The notes under the pieces are model-generated. The model did not search any database, was not told the DNA's origin, and worked only from the letters and a program-made list of their open reading frames with translations. The translations under genes and the position numbers were made by a program. This document shows, piece after piece, positions 11,377 to 23,232 of a stretch of DNA of 64,000 nt (its first letter is position 1; each line of letters begins with the position of its first letter). This DNA is from Phoronis australis. Lineage: Eukaryota; Phoronida; Phoronidae. The DNA lies in contig NMRA01000516.1 of the NCBI GenBank assembly GCA_002633005.1, positions 200,562 through 264,561 on the forward strand, in the 5' to 3' direction.

Positions 11377-12239
11377 AGCACATTCCCAGCTAAAATCTCT
11401 ACCTTGAGGGAGTAAATTTTCTTTTATTAGACCTTATTCAGCAATGCAATTTATTCACAGTAATTGAACAACTTTGCTGAAAACAGTCAGTTGTACCTTT
11501 TGTTTGACAATAAACGATGAGACTATATGGATGAAATTAACAGATAACAATTTACTGGTAATGAATTTAATACAGAAAACATTCTGTGCCCCTCCAGGTT
11601 TATGACCAGGGAGCAGGAAACTCCAAAATGTGTTTAAAACATATTTTTTAGAAATCAGGGGTAGGCTTTCACCGGAAAGGTCAGTTCACACAAGCGAAAT
11701 TGCTGTTTTCACACACAACTTTGATAACCAAAGAAGCCATATCTTGTTTTTTTGTATTTACAAAACTTGTACTTTTGAAAACAAAAATGTCACAGTGAGA
11801 ACAGTCTTTGCCACATACAGGACACAAATTACTTTTCAATCAAACAAATGAATCACAACATTCAGTTAACAGATAAGGCAACCTGACAATTGCTAAATGT
11901 AATTTCTCCATGGAGACAATTTTAACAAGATCTGACATTAGGGTAAACATTCTAAAACTTGGCACAGTGCAATACATTCAAGAATCACCAGGAATCTCGA
12001 AATCTGCAAGTTGTAGGAAACATCATTTTGCAGGTCACAGGTATTTTTCAATGTATATTTTCTCCTATTTCAAACTAAGTACTTAAGATACTCAAATGCA
12101 TGTTGGTTAGAGAGCAGCGATGCAACCACTGGCTTCAGTGACTCAAAGCCTTCCAACAAATTCTTTTGAAAATGGTGTACAGATCGAGTAGTTCCACTCG
12201 ATAACAGCAACTTCACTTCTTTTAACCGACACCAGGTGA
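11377..12239. other. No gene recognised
   Basis: AT-rich sequence. A reverse 62-codon frame at 12,070-12,258 has a protein-like composition, and its 3' part has a degraded relative at 5,290-5,370, so it probably belongs to a repeat. No domain can be named. Confidence 0.45.
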
Positions 12240-13575
12240 CAGACGGAGGTGCTGACATTAACCAGTGACGTCAGAGGTTCTAACAAAGTCTGCTCAGCAG
12301 TTCACAAACGCTTACTGGTGTCGGCTTATCACCTGAATTCATCGTTTTACATTGATAAATCATCAAAATTCAATGTGAAAGCCTTACAAATACACTGAGT
12401 TTTTAAACAAATGAGTTGTTTTATTTCGCTGTTATGGATTTATAGAAATTTTTAACGTAACGTAGCTTACGAAGTTCGGTAGGTCAACTTACCGAGGTCG
12501 GTCACTGAAAGGTTGGAGTTTGTTTGACGATAAGTTGGAATTATTCTCCCGTGAAATAGATACGCCAGAGCATAGCCGTGTGTTGTAATTTTAGACTTAT
12601 GAATTTTTTCATTTCTAATCACAAAACGCTACTTATAACCCAGTGGCTCGGAACACAATCAGGCCAGTCACGGCTGGGTACTGGAGACATCACAAACATA
12701 AATCAGCCGGGCAAGTCGGCTGCGGAAGGTGAAAACTGAACTTCCATTAACGAAGACTTGACTAGTGAACCAAAGAAATAATGTGCATGTGAATATTTTG
12801 GTGAATTCACTGCGAAATTGCAAATCTACTTATTCGCCGGGGTCCGCGAATCCAGTGGTTCCCCTTGCACAGAACTGTACAGGGAAAAGGTGTACAATAA
12901 CAATGAATTGAATAGTGTATAAAAATATATCTAAATAAAGATTCCCCTAACATCTGACCATAGCATTATTGAGTAACAGTCACACGAACAGCTTTCTGTC
13001 AGCAAACACTGAATTAGCATGCACTCACACCCTGGTCAACTAATTTTATTGCATCTGAAGCCCCTAACACAGAATGATTCATCCATTGTTGATTTCTCAA
13101 AACATTTGCACTTAGGAACACTCCTAAGGCATTACAAATTGTACCTACTGAGACAGACTTTGATAACTTTATTTTAGTTTTATATAAATATTGGTTAGGG
13201 TGAGAATAATTCATTTTGAAACAGAACAATGCCTGCCACATACACAAAATATTTCACTTTGGTATTAATGGCATACTTTTCATTCTTCACTGCTGGGAAC
13301 TACTTCGGAAGCATTTTGGGTTCTCGAAGAAAACGGTATACCCGGTTTCCTCACAGCTTCATGGTTCGCACAAGCGGGAACAATACATCTCACCATAGAG
13401 GCAAACACTTAGCTGAAGAACCACTGACGTTGCTGCCTCCTGTACTCACCTTTCTCACAGTTTAACGCAACACCTTTTGGTGAGGTGAGATCGACTGTAT
13501 ACAAAATGATGTGGATATAGACTGATTAAGACTGTAACAAAACTAATTAAATCGGGTTGCATTCTCCTTTAAAAG
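12240..13575 (-). mobile_element. THAP-type DNA transposon relic, copy 1
   Basis: Over about 1.3 kb this aligns, inverted, with 36,830-38,445. Matching landmarks include the CAGTGGCTCGG block at 12,650 (37,930), AGATTCCCCTAAC at 12,940 (37,620) and the region around 13,140-13,210 (37,350-37,430). It carries a THAP-like coding start on the - strand at 13,396. The right end GGGTTGCATTCTCCTTTAAA resembles GGGTGGCATGCTCCTTTAAA at about 38,430, suggesting terminal inverted repeats. No intact transposase remains. Confidence 0.65.
13283..13396 (-). pseudogene. THAP zinc-finger fragment
   Basis: Reading leftward from the ATG at 13,396, the frame starts MVRCIVPACANHEAV, which has the C-x4-C zinc pair expected at the very N-terminus of a THAP DNA-binding domain. 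The frame then runs into a stop after about 37 codons. The sequence beyond still resembles the LPRE...LRKW segment of the relative at 36,954-37,205 in another frame. This is a decayed transposase or transposase-derived gene. Confidence 0.55.
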
Positions 13576-14102
13576 ATCCCTTTAATGAAACTTCAGACAA
13601 AGTTTTATCTTAAAATAAACAGAAAATTAAGATTTGTCTTAGTTAAACCCATTTTCTTGGAACTGCTCCCCGTGCTTCTTCACACTATATGTGAGATTCT
13701 CTAGAAACATACACTTCAAACTGATTATTATCATGCACAAGTGCCATCTATCATTGCATGACAAAACTATATACTGATGAAGATGATTCAGATGCTGTAA
13801 ATGCAACAAGTAGCATGTAAACTTGATGAGAAGCATTTTCTTTTAGCAAATGATAATGAAGCATTCAGGATTGAGAAAACAGGAAAGTGATCACGAATGC
13901 TTAAATATAATAGTTACATAATAATTTTTTAAACAAATGTGTTGGTTATAGATTAAACCATAATCAGTGCTGAAAGACAGAATCCTAGCAGACACTTTGT
14001 ATTAGAAGTCTATACTGACTGAGAGGGAAAGAGAGATCAGAAGAGGTCCTGTTGACCATTTGGCCCAAAATGTAAGTTGTACATTTAGGACTAGGAAATA
14101 TA
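13576..14102. other. No gene recognised
   Basis: AT-rich intergenic sequence with no domain, repeat or RNA signal that I can name. Confidence 0.5.
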
Positions 14103-14290
14103 ATAGAACATAGAAATGTATTATAGCAAATATTATAGAACATAGAAATGCATTATAGCAAATATTATAGAACATAGAAATGCATTATAGCAAATATTAT
14201 AGAACATAGAAATGCATTATAGCAAATATTAAAGAACATAGAAATGCATTATAGCAAATATTATAGAACATAGAAATGCATTATAGCAAA
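14103..14290. repeat. Minisatellite, 32-bp unit, ~6 copies
   Basis: Units start about every 32 bases at 14,103, 14,135, 14,167, 14,199, 14,231 and 14,263. The consensus begins ATAGAACATAGAAATGCATT and ends ATAGCAAATATT. The last unit is partial. Copies differ by only one or two bases. Non-coding. Confidence 0.93.
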
Positions 14291-14599
14291 AAAGTTTATT
14301 GCCCACACAAGTTGTGCCTCAAGTAAGAATTGCGAAATTTCTACACGTTTACGACAAAAGCTCAGCTCTCACTAAACATGCTCAGAATTTAAAACTCAAA
14401 ACAAACTAAACCAAAGCATCAGTTCATTTCCTAATTGCCAAAACAGACACTGAACATCTAATTAATTATGCCCACTTCCTGTTTTGATCAAACCTTGAAA
14501 GACTAATTAACAGGGTTGTAAGTGGCTCTTCTTTAGTATGATAAGCAGAACTTTCAGTTCATCAAATATGATAAGGTGTCAAGAACACAATGGCTTCCA

Positions 14600-16275
14600 A
14601 GCAAACAAGAGCAATGCAGAGCATTGAAATGCATTGAATGCATTGCAAATGGTGTGCTTTTAGGGTTATTTATTTGTATCATAAAAATAGCCACTAGATG
14701 GCGCAAAAACATACAATCCAATCAAAAACAGGAACATGCCATAAGGAACTTCAGAGAAACAAAGGAAAACAGAATAAAATGAAATTGACACTAGTGGGCA
14801 CAGTGTCCGTTGGATCCACCTGAAAGTCGTTGTCGTCTATTATCTTCATATAAATACACTTAATAAATTTAGTGAAGATCCTGCAGTGGGTTTAGGAGAT
14901 ACATTACTATGGGCGCGAAACAAAACTACCACTAGGAGGCACCACAGTAGGCACTCACCATCATCAAAGGTCGTCTTCACACTGAGAACATATATCCCAA
15001 TTTTCAAGTGATTTGGTTGATACAGAGGTGGACGCCAAAAACAAGATCTGAAAACAGCAAAAATGGCCACTAGGTGGTACAAAATACCTCGATTCCATCC
15101 AAAAACAGGAAGATAGCGTCATCACACCAATAGATGCCTATATTTAAAATTTTATGAAAATCCATTGAGGACCTTTGAAGATTTACAGAATTAAACCTAC
15201 AAAACTAAAATTACCACTAGGGGGCACAGCAGTAGTCAGATCTGTCCAAAAGTCGTCATCATCCGTAGTCAACATCATGTAAATACACTTGCTAAATTAA
15301 GTAAAGATCCTGCGAACAGTTTAGGAGATACAGCCATAGGCGCAAAAAAAAACAAAACTGCCACTAGGAAGCACCACAGTGGTCAAAATCGTCGAAAAAT
15401 CATCGTCAACCGTCCTCCTCATAGTAAGCACATCCATACCAATTTTCACAATCATCCTTTGAGCGGTGTGGTTGATAGAGAGGTGGACGCAAAAAACAGA
15501 CTCGAAAACAGTAAAAATGGCCACTAGGTGGTGCAAACTACGTCGAATCTATCTGAAAACGGGAGAATAGCGTCAACTCACTAATAGGTACATACATACC
15601 AAATTTCATGAAAATCCGTTAAGGACTTTTGAAGATACAGAGGCAAACATAGAAAAATAAAATTGCCACTAGGGGGCACACCAGTAGTCGGATCCATCTG
15701 AAAGTCGTCCTCGTCTGTTGTTAACATCATATAAATATACTTACTAAATTTTGTAAAGATCCTGCGAACGGTTTAGGAGATAGAGCCATAGGTGCAAAAA
15801 AAAACTGCCACTAGGAGGCACCACAGTGGTCAAAATCGTCGAAAAATCATAGTCAACTGTCCTCTTCATAGTAAGCACATACATACCAATTTTCACAATC
15901 ATCCTTTGAGCGGTTTGGTTGATAGAGAGGTGAACACAAAAACAGACTCAAAAATAGTAAAAATGGCCACTAGGTGGCGCAAACTACATCGAATGCATCC
16001 GAAAACGGGAGGATAGCGTCATCTCACTAATAAGTGCCTACATACCAAATTTCATGAAAATCCATTAAGGACTTTTGAAGATAAAAAGGTAAGTGTAAAA
16101 AACTAAAGTTGCCACTACGGAGCACACAGGTAGTCGGATCCGTCCGAAAGTTCTCCCTTGCCGTCCTATTCATAAATGGAACAAATGAGCTAAATTTCAT
16201 GAACGTATGTCAATGGGTTTTGGAGATAGAGCAGCAGACGTCGGGCGGACGCCGCACGGACGGACGGACGGAGAT
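14600..16275. repeat. Tandem repeat array with CCACTAG-GGC motifs (~145-bp steps, ~450-bp higher-order unit)
   Basis: A 14-mer matching CCACTAGRKGGCRC recurs at 14,691; 14,929; 15,067; 15,214; 15,361; 15,521; 15,666; 15,808; 15,967 and, weaker, 16,112, with a weak copy near 14,789. Spacing from 14,789 onward is 138-160 bases. Every third unit is most alike, giving a ~450-bp higher-order repeat (for example 15,067 / 15,521 / 15,967). Shared text between motifs includes TCATGAAAATCCRTTAAGGA and AAAGATCCTGCGAACxGTTT. The array ends in a (CGGA)n tract at 16,255-16,272. A related shorter copy lies at 41,372-41,975. No protein. Confidence 0.85.
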
Positions 16276-17766
16276 GATGGTATAATGCGTCAACATATAA
16301 ATATGTGGGCGCATAAAAATAATTCAAGAAATATCTTTGTGCATTATGCATGAACAATTTTATTCTAAAACACTTAATAACTGGCTGCACAACAGAATGG
16401 TCAAAACTCTTTAAAATAACTGCAGGCAGTCTAGTACACGTTGCACCAGACGTGCGCAGGTCGCTAGGGTGGGCTCATTGCAGTGATCACCTAGAATCAT
16501 TTTCATGCTTTATTAACATGTAAGCCCAGTTGAGGAGCCAGAGACCTGACTCAAGGGCCTCACAGTGTGCCCCAGTGGGACTTGAATCTACGACCTTAAA
16601 ACACTTCATTTGACACGAGTTTCACCAGATGACTGCTTCTAATGATAGGTTCACACCAGAGACAAGAATGCTAGCAATTTTACTATAATGGTGAAAATGA
16701 TGGAGCATTAGCCTAACAAATGTGATGTTCACGGAGTGATTATTTTTCTCAACCAGTTAGTTTCATCATCAACCAAATCGCATTTAAAACAAAACTTAAT
16801 ATCACTGATAGCCTGTTCACTCCTTGCACAATCAGATGGATAACTGAAACAGCTACTAATGGCCACAGACCTCTTTCTGCTGCGCAGCTGCAAGAAGCAG
16901 TACAGCTACAAAAGTGCAAACAAAAATGTGCTGTTGCCAGTTTAAGAATGCGGTGTAGTTGCATGGTGAAAGTAGTACATATTGAGGACAAAATACAAAA
17001 ATAGGCACGAGAACTAAAACCCTTAAATCAATCTTCTAAAATATATTTCTTCCTCTCCAGGGTCAAAGTTTATAAGAAAAATCCCATGTTCTCATGAAAG
17101 TAAGTTCAAAAACTATACATACCTCTGACTTCAAAACAAGTCTTCTTAGTAATTTTGAGTACTTTGTCTCTGTCTTAAGGCCTTGGTGGGTCTTCAGCTA
17201 ACGTCTTCAAATATCCTGTTTTACATATTCCATGCAGGCTACACACACTCACGTCATACCCACAAAGCTGCATCACCATGTACACAATTTCACTACTGGC
17301 ACTGAACTCACACTATTGTGCAGATATCTAAAACCACCAGTTATCACAAAAAGCAAACACACAAACAAACCACCTCAAACCACCATGTTTCACAAATCAA
17401 ATACACTACAAAAGTTTCAAAGTGTACAACCACAGAGAATAAACACTTGTAAATTATGTGAATCTTTGGCGCAAATATATATATGGAAAACACACTGAAG
17501 CCTGAGAAACATTTTACATCTCATAAAACTCACAAAATTTGCATAAAAATATTTGCAGTCTTTACATAATTAGGTTTTGTGAACAAACATACTGATCACG
17601 GACACTCAACTGAAAATAATACTTTTCTATCTAAGATGGAAGGCAAACAAAGGACCTACCTTAAGATGTTGTGTAGCAGCGACATCATCATTGAAAACAA
17701 TCACCTATTTACCACTTGCACCTACGATCAAAATGTAAATTATAATTTTTAGGTCAAAAATACATA
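16276..17766. other. No gene recognised
   Basis: No supported coding region. Open frames of 66-88 codons show low-complexity AT-rich composition and no domain. No RNA gene seen. Confidence 0.5.
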
Positions 17767-17943
17767 TAGGTTATCCCACATACATAGGAATGCACAGTAC
17801 TGCTATATCCTATCCAGAATTCATTTCATCTTGGATATCCCGAGACCAAAGGTCACATTGGGACATTCCCAGATGAAATGAATTGGAGACAGGATATGGC
17901 AATAGTATTCCTACGTGTTTGCTAAAACCATCCCATATACCTG
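17767..17943. mobile_element. Small fold-back element
   Basis: The left arm (about 17,767-17,834) and right arm (about 17,868-17,942) are inverted copies. For example, ATTCATTTCATCTTGG faces CCAGATGAAATGAATT, and TATATCC faces GGATATGG. The loop is about 35 bases. Probably a MITE remnant or hairpin-forming repeat; the transposon class is unknown. Confidence 0.7.
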
Positions 17944-18095
17944 TATACAAACTTATTTGCATCATTGCGGCAATACCTTGTTGCCATCTACTCCGGCCGG
18001 TCAAGGGATAAGATTATCTGTGATGTGTTGAATAACCAGTAAAGTTTTATTTCAAACTAAATTGATAAGAATTTTGAGTTTATGAAAAATACAAG

Positions 18096-19398
18096 TTAAA
18101 GGTGAAGGCAACCTTTTTTCATGTCACTTTTAGCAAAAATAAGGTTCGTTGATTATCCCAGACACATTTTTCACTTAATTACAGCTTTTTGTAATTTGAT
18201 TAATCTCTCGTTCTCTACTCCGGAAGTGACGTTTTGGGAGGCAAGAGTTTCGCGCCAATTTCTTTTCATTATAGTCTGACTATGAGAGCTGTCGAGTCCG
18301 TCATTGTTCAATCTCAGTTGTGATAAGTTCGGTCGTCGTTTGCTTTTGTTTACAAGTCAGTCAACACGCCACGCTGTTGCTGCGTACTCATTATCTCTCA
18401 CAAGCGCTTTGGGTACCTTGCGTCGCTTTCCGAAGGATGACACACTTCGCTATACTTGGCTAGCTCATTCATGTGAAGAACGCAACGCTACCCGTCCACG
18501 CAACGTACAAAGCATAGGAGGGTTACCGAGGGTGGCAAGCATTTTCTGCCGTCAGATTACGACAGAGATATGTACGCTGAATAGATGGAAGTCCCTGCGA
18601 AACAACGCCTGAAGAAGGGTACCATACCGTCGCTGCTGATTCCCGGCAGTGCCCCGTCGCCAACCACGAGAAGTGCGTTTTTGAAGCGAGAAGCCTCTCG
18701 AGCTGTGGCTTCTATATACAGTGACTGGAGGCACTTCATCTACTGTCACCCGTGCCTCCGAACGTACCCCATTGCGTGCAATTCTGGGAACTAACAGTGA
18801 TTCGCCCTGTGCTGTTGTCTCTAGCCCAGAGCCTGTAAGCAGCCCTGCAGCGATGTTGAGTAGTGGGAGTAAATACAGGCCCAGTTCGACACCCAGTGAA
18901 GAGGACAGTTCATCATCCAATGAACAGATCGGTGAGCATAAGTTTGATAAGTTTATTGTGGACTTGTATTGGTGCCAGGTGTGTGGCGAGGTAGTCACAC
19001 GGCGAGATGTAAGCAGTTTGGGTGCTCAGATCACCCTCCAGTGGGAGTGTCGCGGGACACTCGGGCAAGTTGGACAGTTCTTCCTCTGTACGTGAGACGA
19101 TAATGAGTACACACCAGTATGTAGCAACAGCGTGACATGTTGACTGACTCGTAAGCAAAAGCAAACAACTACCAAACTTATCACAACCGAGGTAGAACAA
19201 TGACTGACTCGACTGCTCTCACAGTCAGACTATATGAAAAGAAATTGGCGCAAAATTCTTGTCTCCCAAAACGTCACTTCCGGAGTAGACGACGAGTATT
19301 TAATTAAATTACAAAAAGCAGTAAATAAGTGAAAAACATGTCTGGGATAATCAATGAACCTTATTTTCGCTAAAAATGACATAAAAAGTCCTGCTAGC
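18096..19398 (+). mobile_element. THAP-transposon derivative with ~300-bp inverted arms (possibly Kolobok-like)
   Basis: The left arm, about 18,100-18,400, and the right arm, about 19,095-19,398, are inverted copies. Shared blocks include ATAAGGTTC, GATTATCCCAGACA, CTACTCCGGAAGTGACGTTT, GCGCCAATTTCTTTTCAT and TGTGATAAGTT. TTAA directly precedes the left end at 18,096-18,099, as expected for a TTAA-targeting element, but no matching TTAA is visible at the right end. Between the arms lies a broken THAP-containing coding sequence. The long arms surrounding only the 5' part of a transposase suggest an internal deletion or inversion product. Confidence 0.7.
18304..19080 (+). pseudogene. Broken THAP-domain transposase-like coding sequence
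   Basis: A first segment in frame 1 contains TLRRFPKDDTLRYTWL, typical of the central THAP region. The frame then shifts, and 18,540 onward reads HFLPSDYDRDMY, a stop, then RLKKGTIPSLL, which match the C-terminal HF and AVPS-like parts of a THAP domain. A third segment, in frame 1 from about 18,721, is Ser/Pro-rich and then reads HKFDKFIVDLYWCQVCGE, a CxxC motif followed by WECRG. From memory this resembles the zinc-binding part after the THAP domain in Kolobok-type transposases; that link is an inference. At least two frameshifts and one stop make it non-functional. Confidence 0.6.
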
Positions 19399-19786
19399 CA
19401 GGGGGATATCCGGTTTCAACATTCCAAGCTGGCTACACTGAACCATTCAATATCAAAAATTTGTCGGAAACTTAGAAACTATCCATCTAGGAATATAAAA
19501 GTTGAAAGATTCCTTGAACAGTTGTGCAGCAGTGCTTCGATAAATTTCTTAGCTAAAAATTGATCTATTTTCGTGTCTCAGCTTCTGGACTGTAAATAGT
19601 AATAGCAACATTTCATAGCATTGGAAAACAACGGTGGAAATAGTGTTGACTTGCAGAACTTGAGGTGAGGACTGAAGCTGAAGGGCTGTATCGCAAAAAG
19701 CAGATTTTATGCTACGACCAGCAGGGACAGAGTTGAGGAACCCTGCGAGCAGACGACTGTCTCAATAAAAAACAGATCCTGGATAT
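19399..19786. other. No gene recognised
   Basis: Short AT-rich spacer between two DNA elements. Contains no supported feature. Confidence 0.5.
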
Positions 19787-22181
19787 TACCGTAAACGTTC
19801 GGGTTAACGCCCATGCTCAGTTAACCGCCCACCCCCTACTTTAGGTGGATTTTCGATTTAACCGCCCATTGCTCAGTTAAGCGCCCCCCAGCGATTTTTG
19901 AAGATTTCCAGTTAAGCGCCCACCTCTCCGTTAAGCGCCCATCCCCGACATTTCAAAAATGAAGATTTAGCGCCCAGTGCTAAGGAAACGTGCGATTCCC
20001 CGACTTTTAGAAAAAGATCGATGGTCACAATGAGCGCAACGACGCCAAGTCTCCCAGACGGTGGTTTAGCAATGTAAATTACAATACAAGTAACGAGTTA
20101 TTGTCTAGGGTCATGGACTCATTTCAAAATATAATACTTGAACGTTTTTGTCACTTTATTTTCTTCCCATATTTGCAAAGTTGAAGAACGCCGCCGGCTT
20201 CAAAACCTCCGTTTTCAGTGACTTTGTCTGCCGCGCTGAGTTTCCGTCTGCAGTGCACTAGATAAATCATATATTCGAAAAAATAAGGCCACAGAAATGT
20301 GACAATGGTTTTGCCAACCCTCCAAATTCTATTAAGGTGGAAAGCTCTTGTACTTTGAGCAAATCTCACAACTCACGGAAAGATGTCAAATTCTCAATAT
20401 TTTGATGAATGTAACTTCCGTGGTTTGTGGCGACCGAAGAGACAGTACAAGTGTTTTAATGGGTTACCGATTTTGTTGCTGCCTATCGATTTCTGAAATC
20501 AAAGGTTGGCAATAATGTATGTATATGATCTTGAGGTAATAAAAAACTGCTAGTCAAATTTTGTTTTTTGCTTATTGCATCTCAGTCAAACTGGCATTAG
20601 CAGATTTAACTAATGTCGCTGGCTGTTCTTTACTATTTCTTGCGTCTGAGCCCCCACGTATAAGCATGACTGTGTGAATTCAGTTATCGTTTCCACATCC
20701 CCTTTTTCGCCATGCAGAATAATTTTGTTTATACATTGGCCAGTTTCAGCCTGAACAAAAATTCTTACCATTAGAGTCTGAAATATCCATGACGTAGACT
20801 GACAGAAAATTGGCGATAGTGGGTAGGAGATGCACGCAGCTACCTACGGGCATGGGCTTAGGGAGCATCGAGCCGGGAAATATCGGAAAAGACTTGACAT
20901 CGCAGTTTTGGAGAACATTGGCAACGGAGGAATATCATAAAGAACTGGGTCTTTCGTAACAACAGCTTAAAAGTACATAGTCACGCCCGTTTTTTGTTAC
21001 TTAGGGCTATTCTCTTTTAATGTGTGACTTAGTAGTCATTTTGGTGCACGTGCGCAAGTTCCCACAGTTTGCAGTGCATGTTACCTTGACACCAACATGT
21101 GATTGACAGGTGACTCACACGTAGGCACATATATTGAAAGAGGCCGTTATATTACTTGACGGCATTTCCAAGTCACGATTATCAGCCGACTGAGACATTG
21201 CGCACTAACAGCGGGACCGAACAGTGCCACAGTGCGATATTGCAAGTGACATAAATAGCATAATCTGGACATCTTGCATGAAAAATAAATGTTTTTCCAC
21301 CACGAAGTTTGGTAAGGTGATCGTTTAAGAATGAATTGAAACATCGCTGTTTTGTGGTGTTTTATCACATATTTATGTCTTGGCTCGAAATTTTATTCTT
21401 GATTGACGAGTGGCTCACAGCCGCTTAACCCCGATTCTTGTCTTAGGCCTAGTTCTTTGCCGAGCATGTTTGGCGCAACGGCAAGTGAGAAATGCCGGGC
21501 GGTCGAGATAAAACAGCTAGCCGCAGAACTATACGCTGAAAATGCCATTGAATCACGGCGTTTCGACTATAAACATCCTAAACAGAAAAAACATCTGAAT
21601 TAAGTTTTTCAAACTTTTCTTACAACTAATTTTAAAACTGCTCTCAGACTATGAACTTGGCAGCTCAGTACGAGAATGTAACCATAAATTTGATGTCTGC
21701 TGTGACCTCTGCAACACGTGAATCTTGCACGCGCGCACTTTAACAAGTTCACATCTTGAAATAGTTGCAATCCAAGTTGAGGCTGCGTGGTCACTGGTCG
21801 TCTGCTCTCTTGAGGGCAAAGTAACAAGACCGCAGGACTACACGAGGCCATTACTCAGCAATTCTGTAAATTTAATAGTGAATAACTAATCTGAGGGCAA
21901 CAGAATCTTTGTTGGGATCATCCGCTGTTACGACATTTTTCCCGTCATGTGGCGACCTGAAAATATCGCTCTTTGAAAAGTGCTACGCGTTCCGAGTACG
22001 AGGTAAGATTAACCGCCCGGGGCGGTTGCCTGTCGTAATAAGCGCCCATGTTCAGTTAACCGCCCACCCTGGATTTCTTGAAATTTCACGTTTAAGCGCC
22101 CATATCTGGTTTACCGCCCACCCCGATTTTTTGGGTTTGCCAATTTAACCGCCCAGGGCGTTAACCCGAACGTTTACGGTA
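19787..22181. mobile_element. 2.4-kb terminal-inverted-repeat element (GCGCCC family)
   Basis: A perfect 26-bp inverted repeat forms both ends (19,787-19,812 and 22,156-22,181). It starts TACCGTAAACG and ends TTAACGCCC. Just inside each end are subterminal clusters of GTTAAxCGCCCA motifs, about six at 19,800-19,980 and about five at 22,010-22,160, which are candidate transposase-binding sites. The interior holds no transposase I recognise. About 20,040-20,400 has a diverged copy at 40,865-41,270, and 20,990-21,335 resembles 3,985-4,420. No convincing target-site duplication. Superfamily unknown; non-autonomous. Confidence 0.8.
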
Positions 22182-22803
22182 GGTTATAATTTCGTGTAAA
22201 GACCTGAGCTCTTAGAGTAGATATACTGTATGCATACATAACAAAACATTTTTGTTGGATATGAATTAGATTTTTGACTGATTTTGTTGGCCGGGGACGC
22301 TTGACCTATTTGTGATGACCCAGATTGAAACTTCAGCAAGTGAGGCTCAAAATAGCCACCTCAGGTCACCATGCATCCGAATTTTCATCGGCAAATCTTT
22401 TCTGTTTTTAGAGCAGTAAAACTGCTTTTTCTGGAATGATGACTTGGATTAATTAGGTAACCCAAATGAAGTAATCAATCAAATTTGGCATAGCACACAA
22501 GAATTTACTCCACCAGAAGACTGCTCACCAACTGTGAAATACAGCTTCTACTGCTATATATGGCCTCTTACTGTTGTATAGATTGGCTCTACTTTCCTGT
22601 ATTTCACAGTCCATAATGTGACGTATACAACTTCCGTTTCTTACACATATGGGATAAAATGTAATAACTTTTTCATACGGAATAATAAATGTTCTTGAAT
22701 TTTCAAGATTTTACCTTTCAACTCTCAAGTTCAGTCCAAAAAGAATACATACATATAATTCAACATTCTCTTAAAAACAATGTGAACGTACATCTTGGAA
22801 AAA
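22182..22803. other. No gene; one short inverted repeat
   Basis: CTGTGAAATACAG at about 22,534 faces CTGTATTTCACAG at about 22,600, forming a potential stem around a ~55-base loop. Otherwise AT-rich sequence without a named feature. Confidence 0.5.
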
Positions 22804-22888
22804 AATTCTGGCGTGGATTATCTAGAGGCAAGAACTTGGTGAAAGAATTCTAGGGTGGATTATCTAGAAGCAACAAGTTGGTGAAAAG
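22804..22888. repeat. 42-43-bp direct repeat, 2 copies
   Basis: Units 22,804-22,845 and 22,846-22,888 share AATTCTxGxGTGGATTATCT and the end TTGGTGAAAAG. Several substitutions separate them. Confidence 0.85.
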
Positions 22889-23062
22889 ATGAGGCAAGAC
22901 CAAGTGAAGGATGAGTGTTTTGTGAGTATGCTTACAGGTGTAACCTAGCAAAATGGAGTCCACTAAACAGATTGGTTAATGAGATTGGGATTGTAACAGG
23001 AGCGCTTCTCTTATGCTTAACTGCATGTGATCTTTGGCTTGGTGTCAGTTACATTACTTCAC

Positions 23063-23232
23063 GTCAGCTGTACATGGCAGCATACTGTATACTGCAGTCA
23101 GCTGTACATGGCAGCATACCGTATACTGCAGTCAGCTGTACATGGCAGCATACCGTATACTGCAGTCAGCTGTACATGGCAGCATACTGTATACTGCAGT
23201 CAGCTGTACATGGCAGCATACTGTATACTGCG
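23063..23232. repeat. Minisatellite, 34-bp unit, 5 copies
   Basis: Five nearly perfect copies of a unit starting GTCAGCTGTACATGGCAGCA and ending TACTGTATACTGCA. The unit is rich in self-complementary tetramers (CAGCTG, GTATAC). It produces open frames in several phases by repetition alone; none is a credible gene. Confidence 0.95.
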
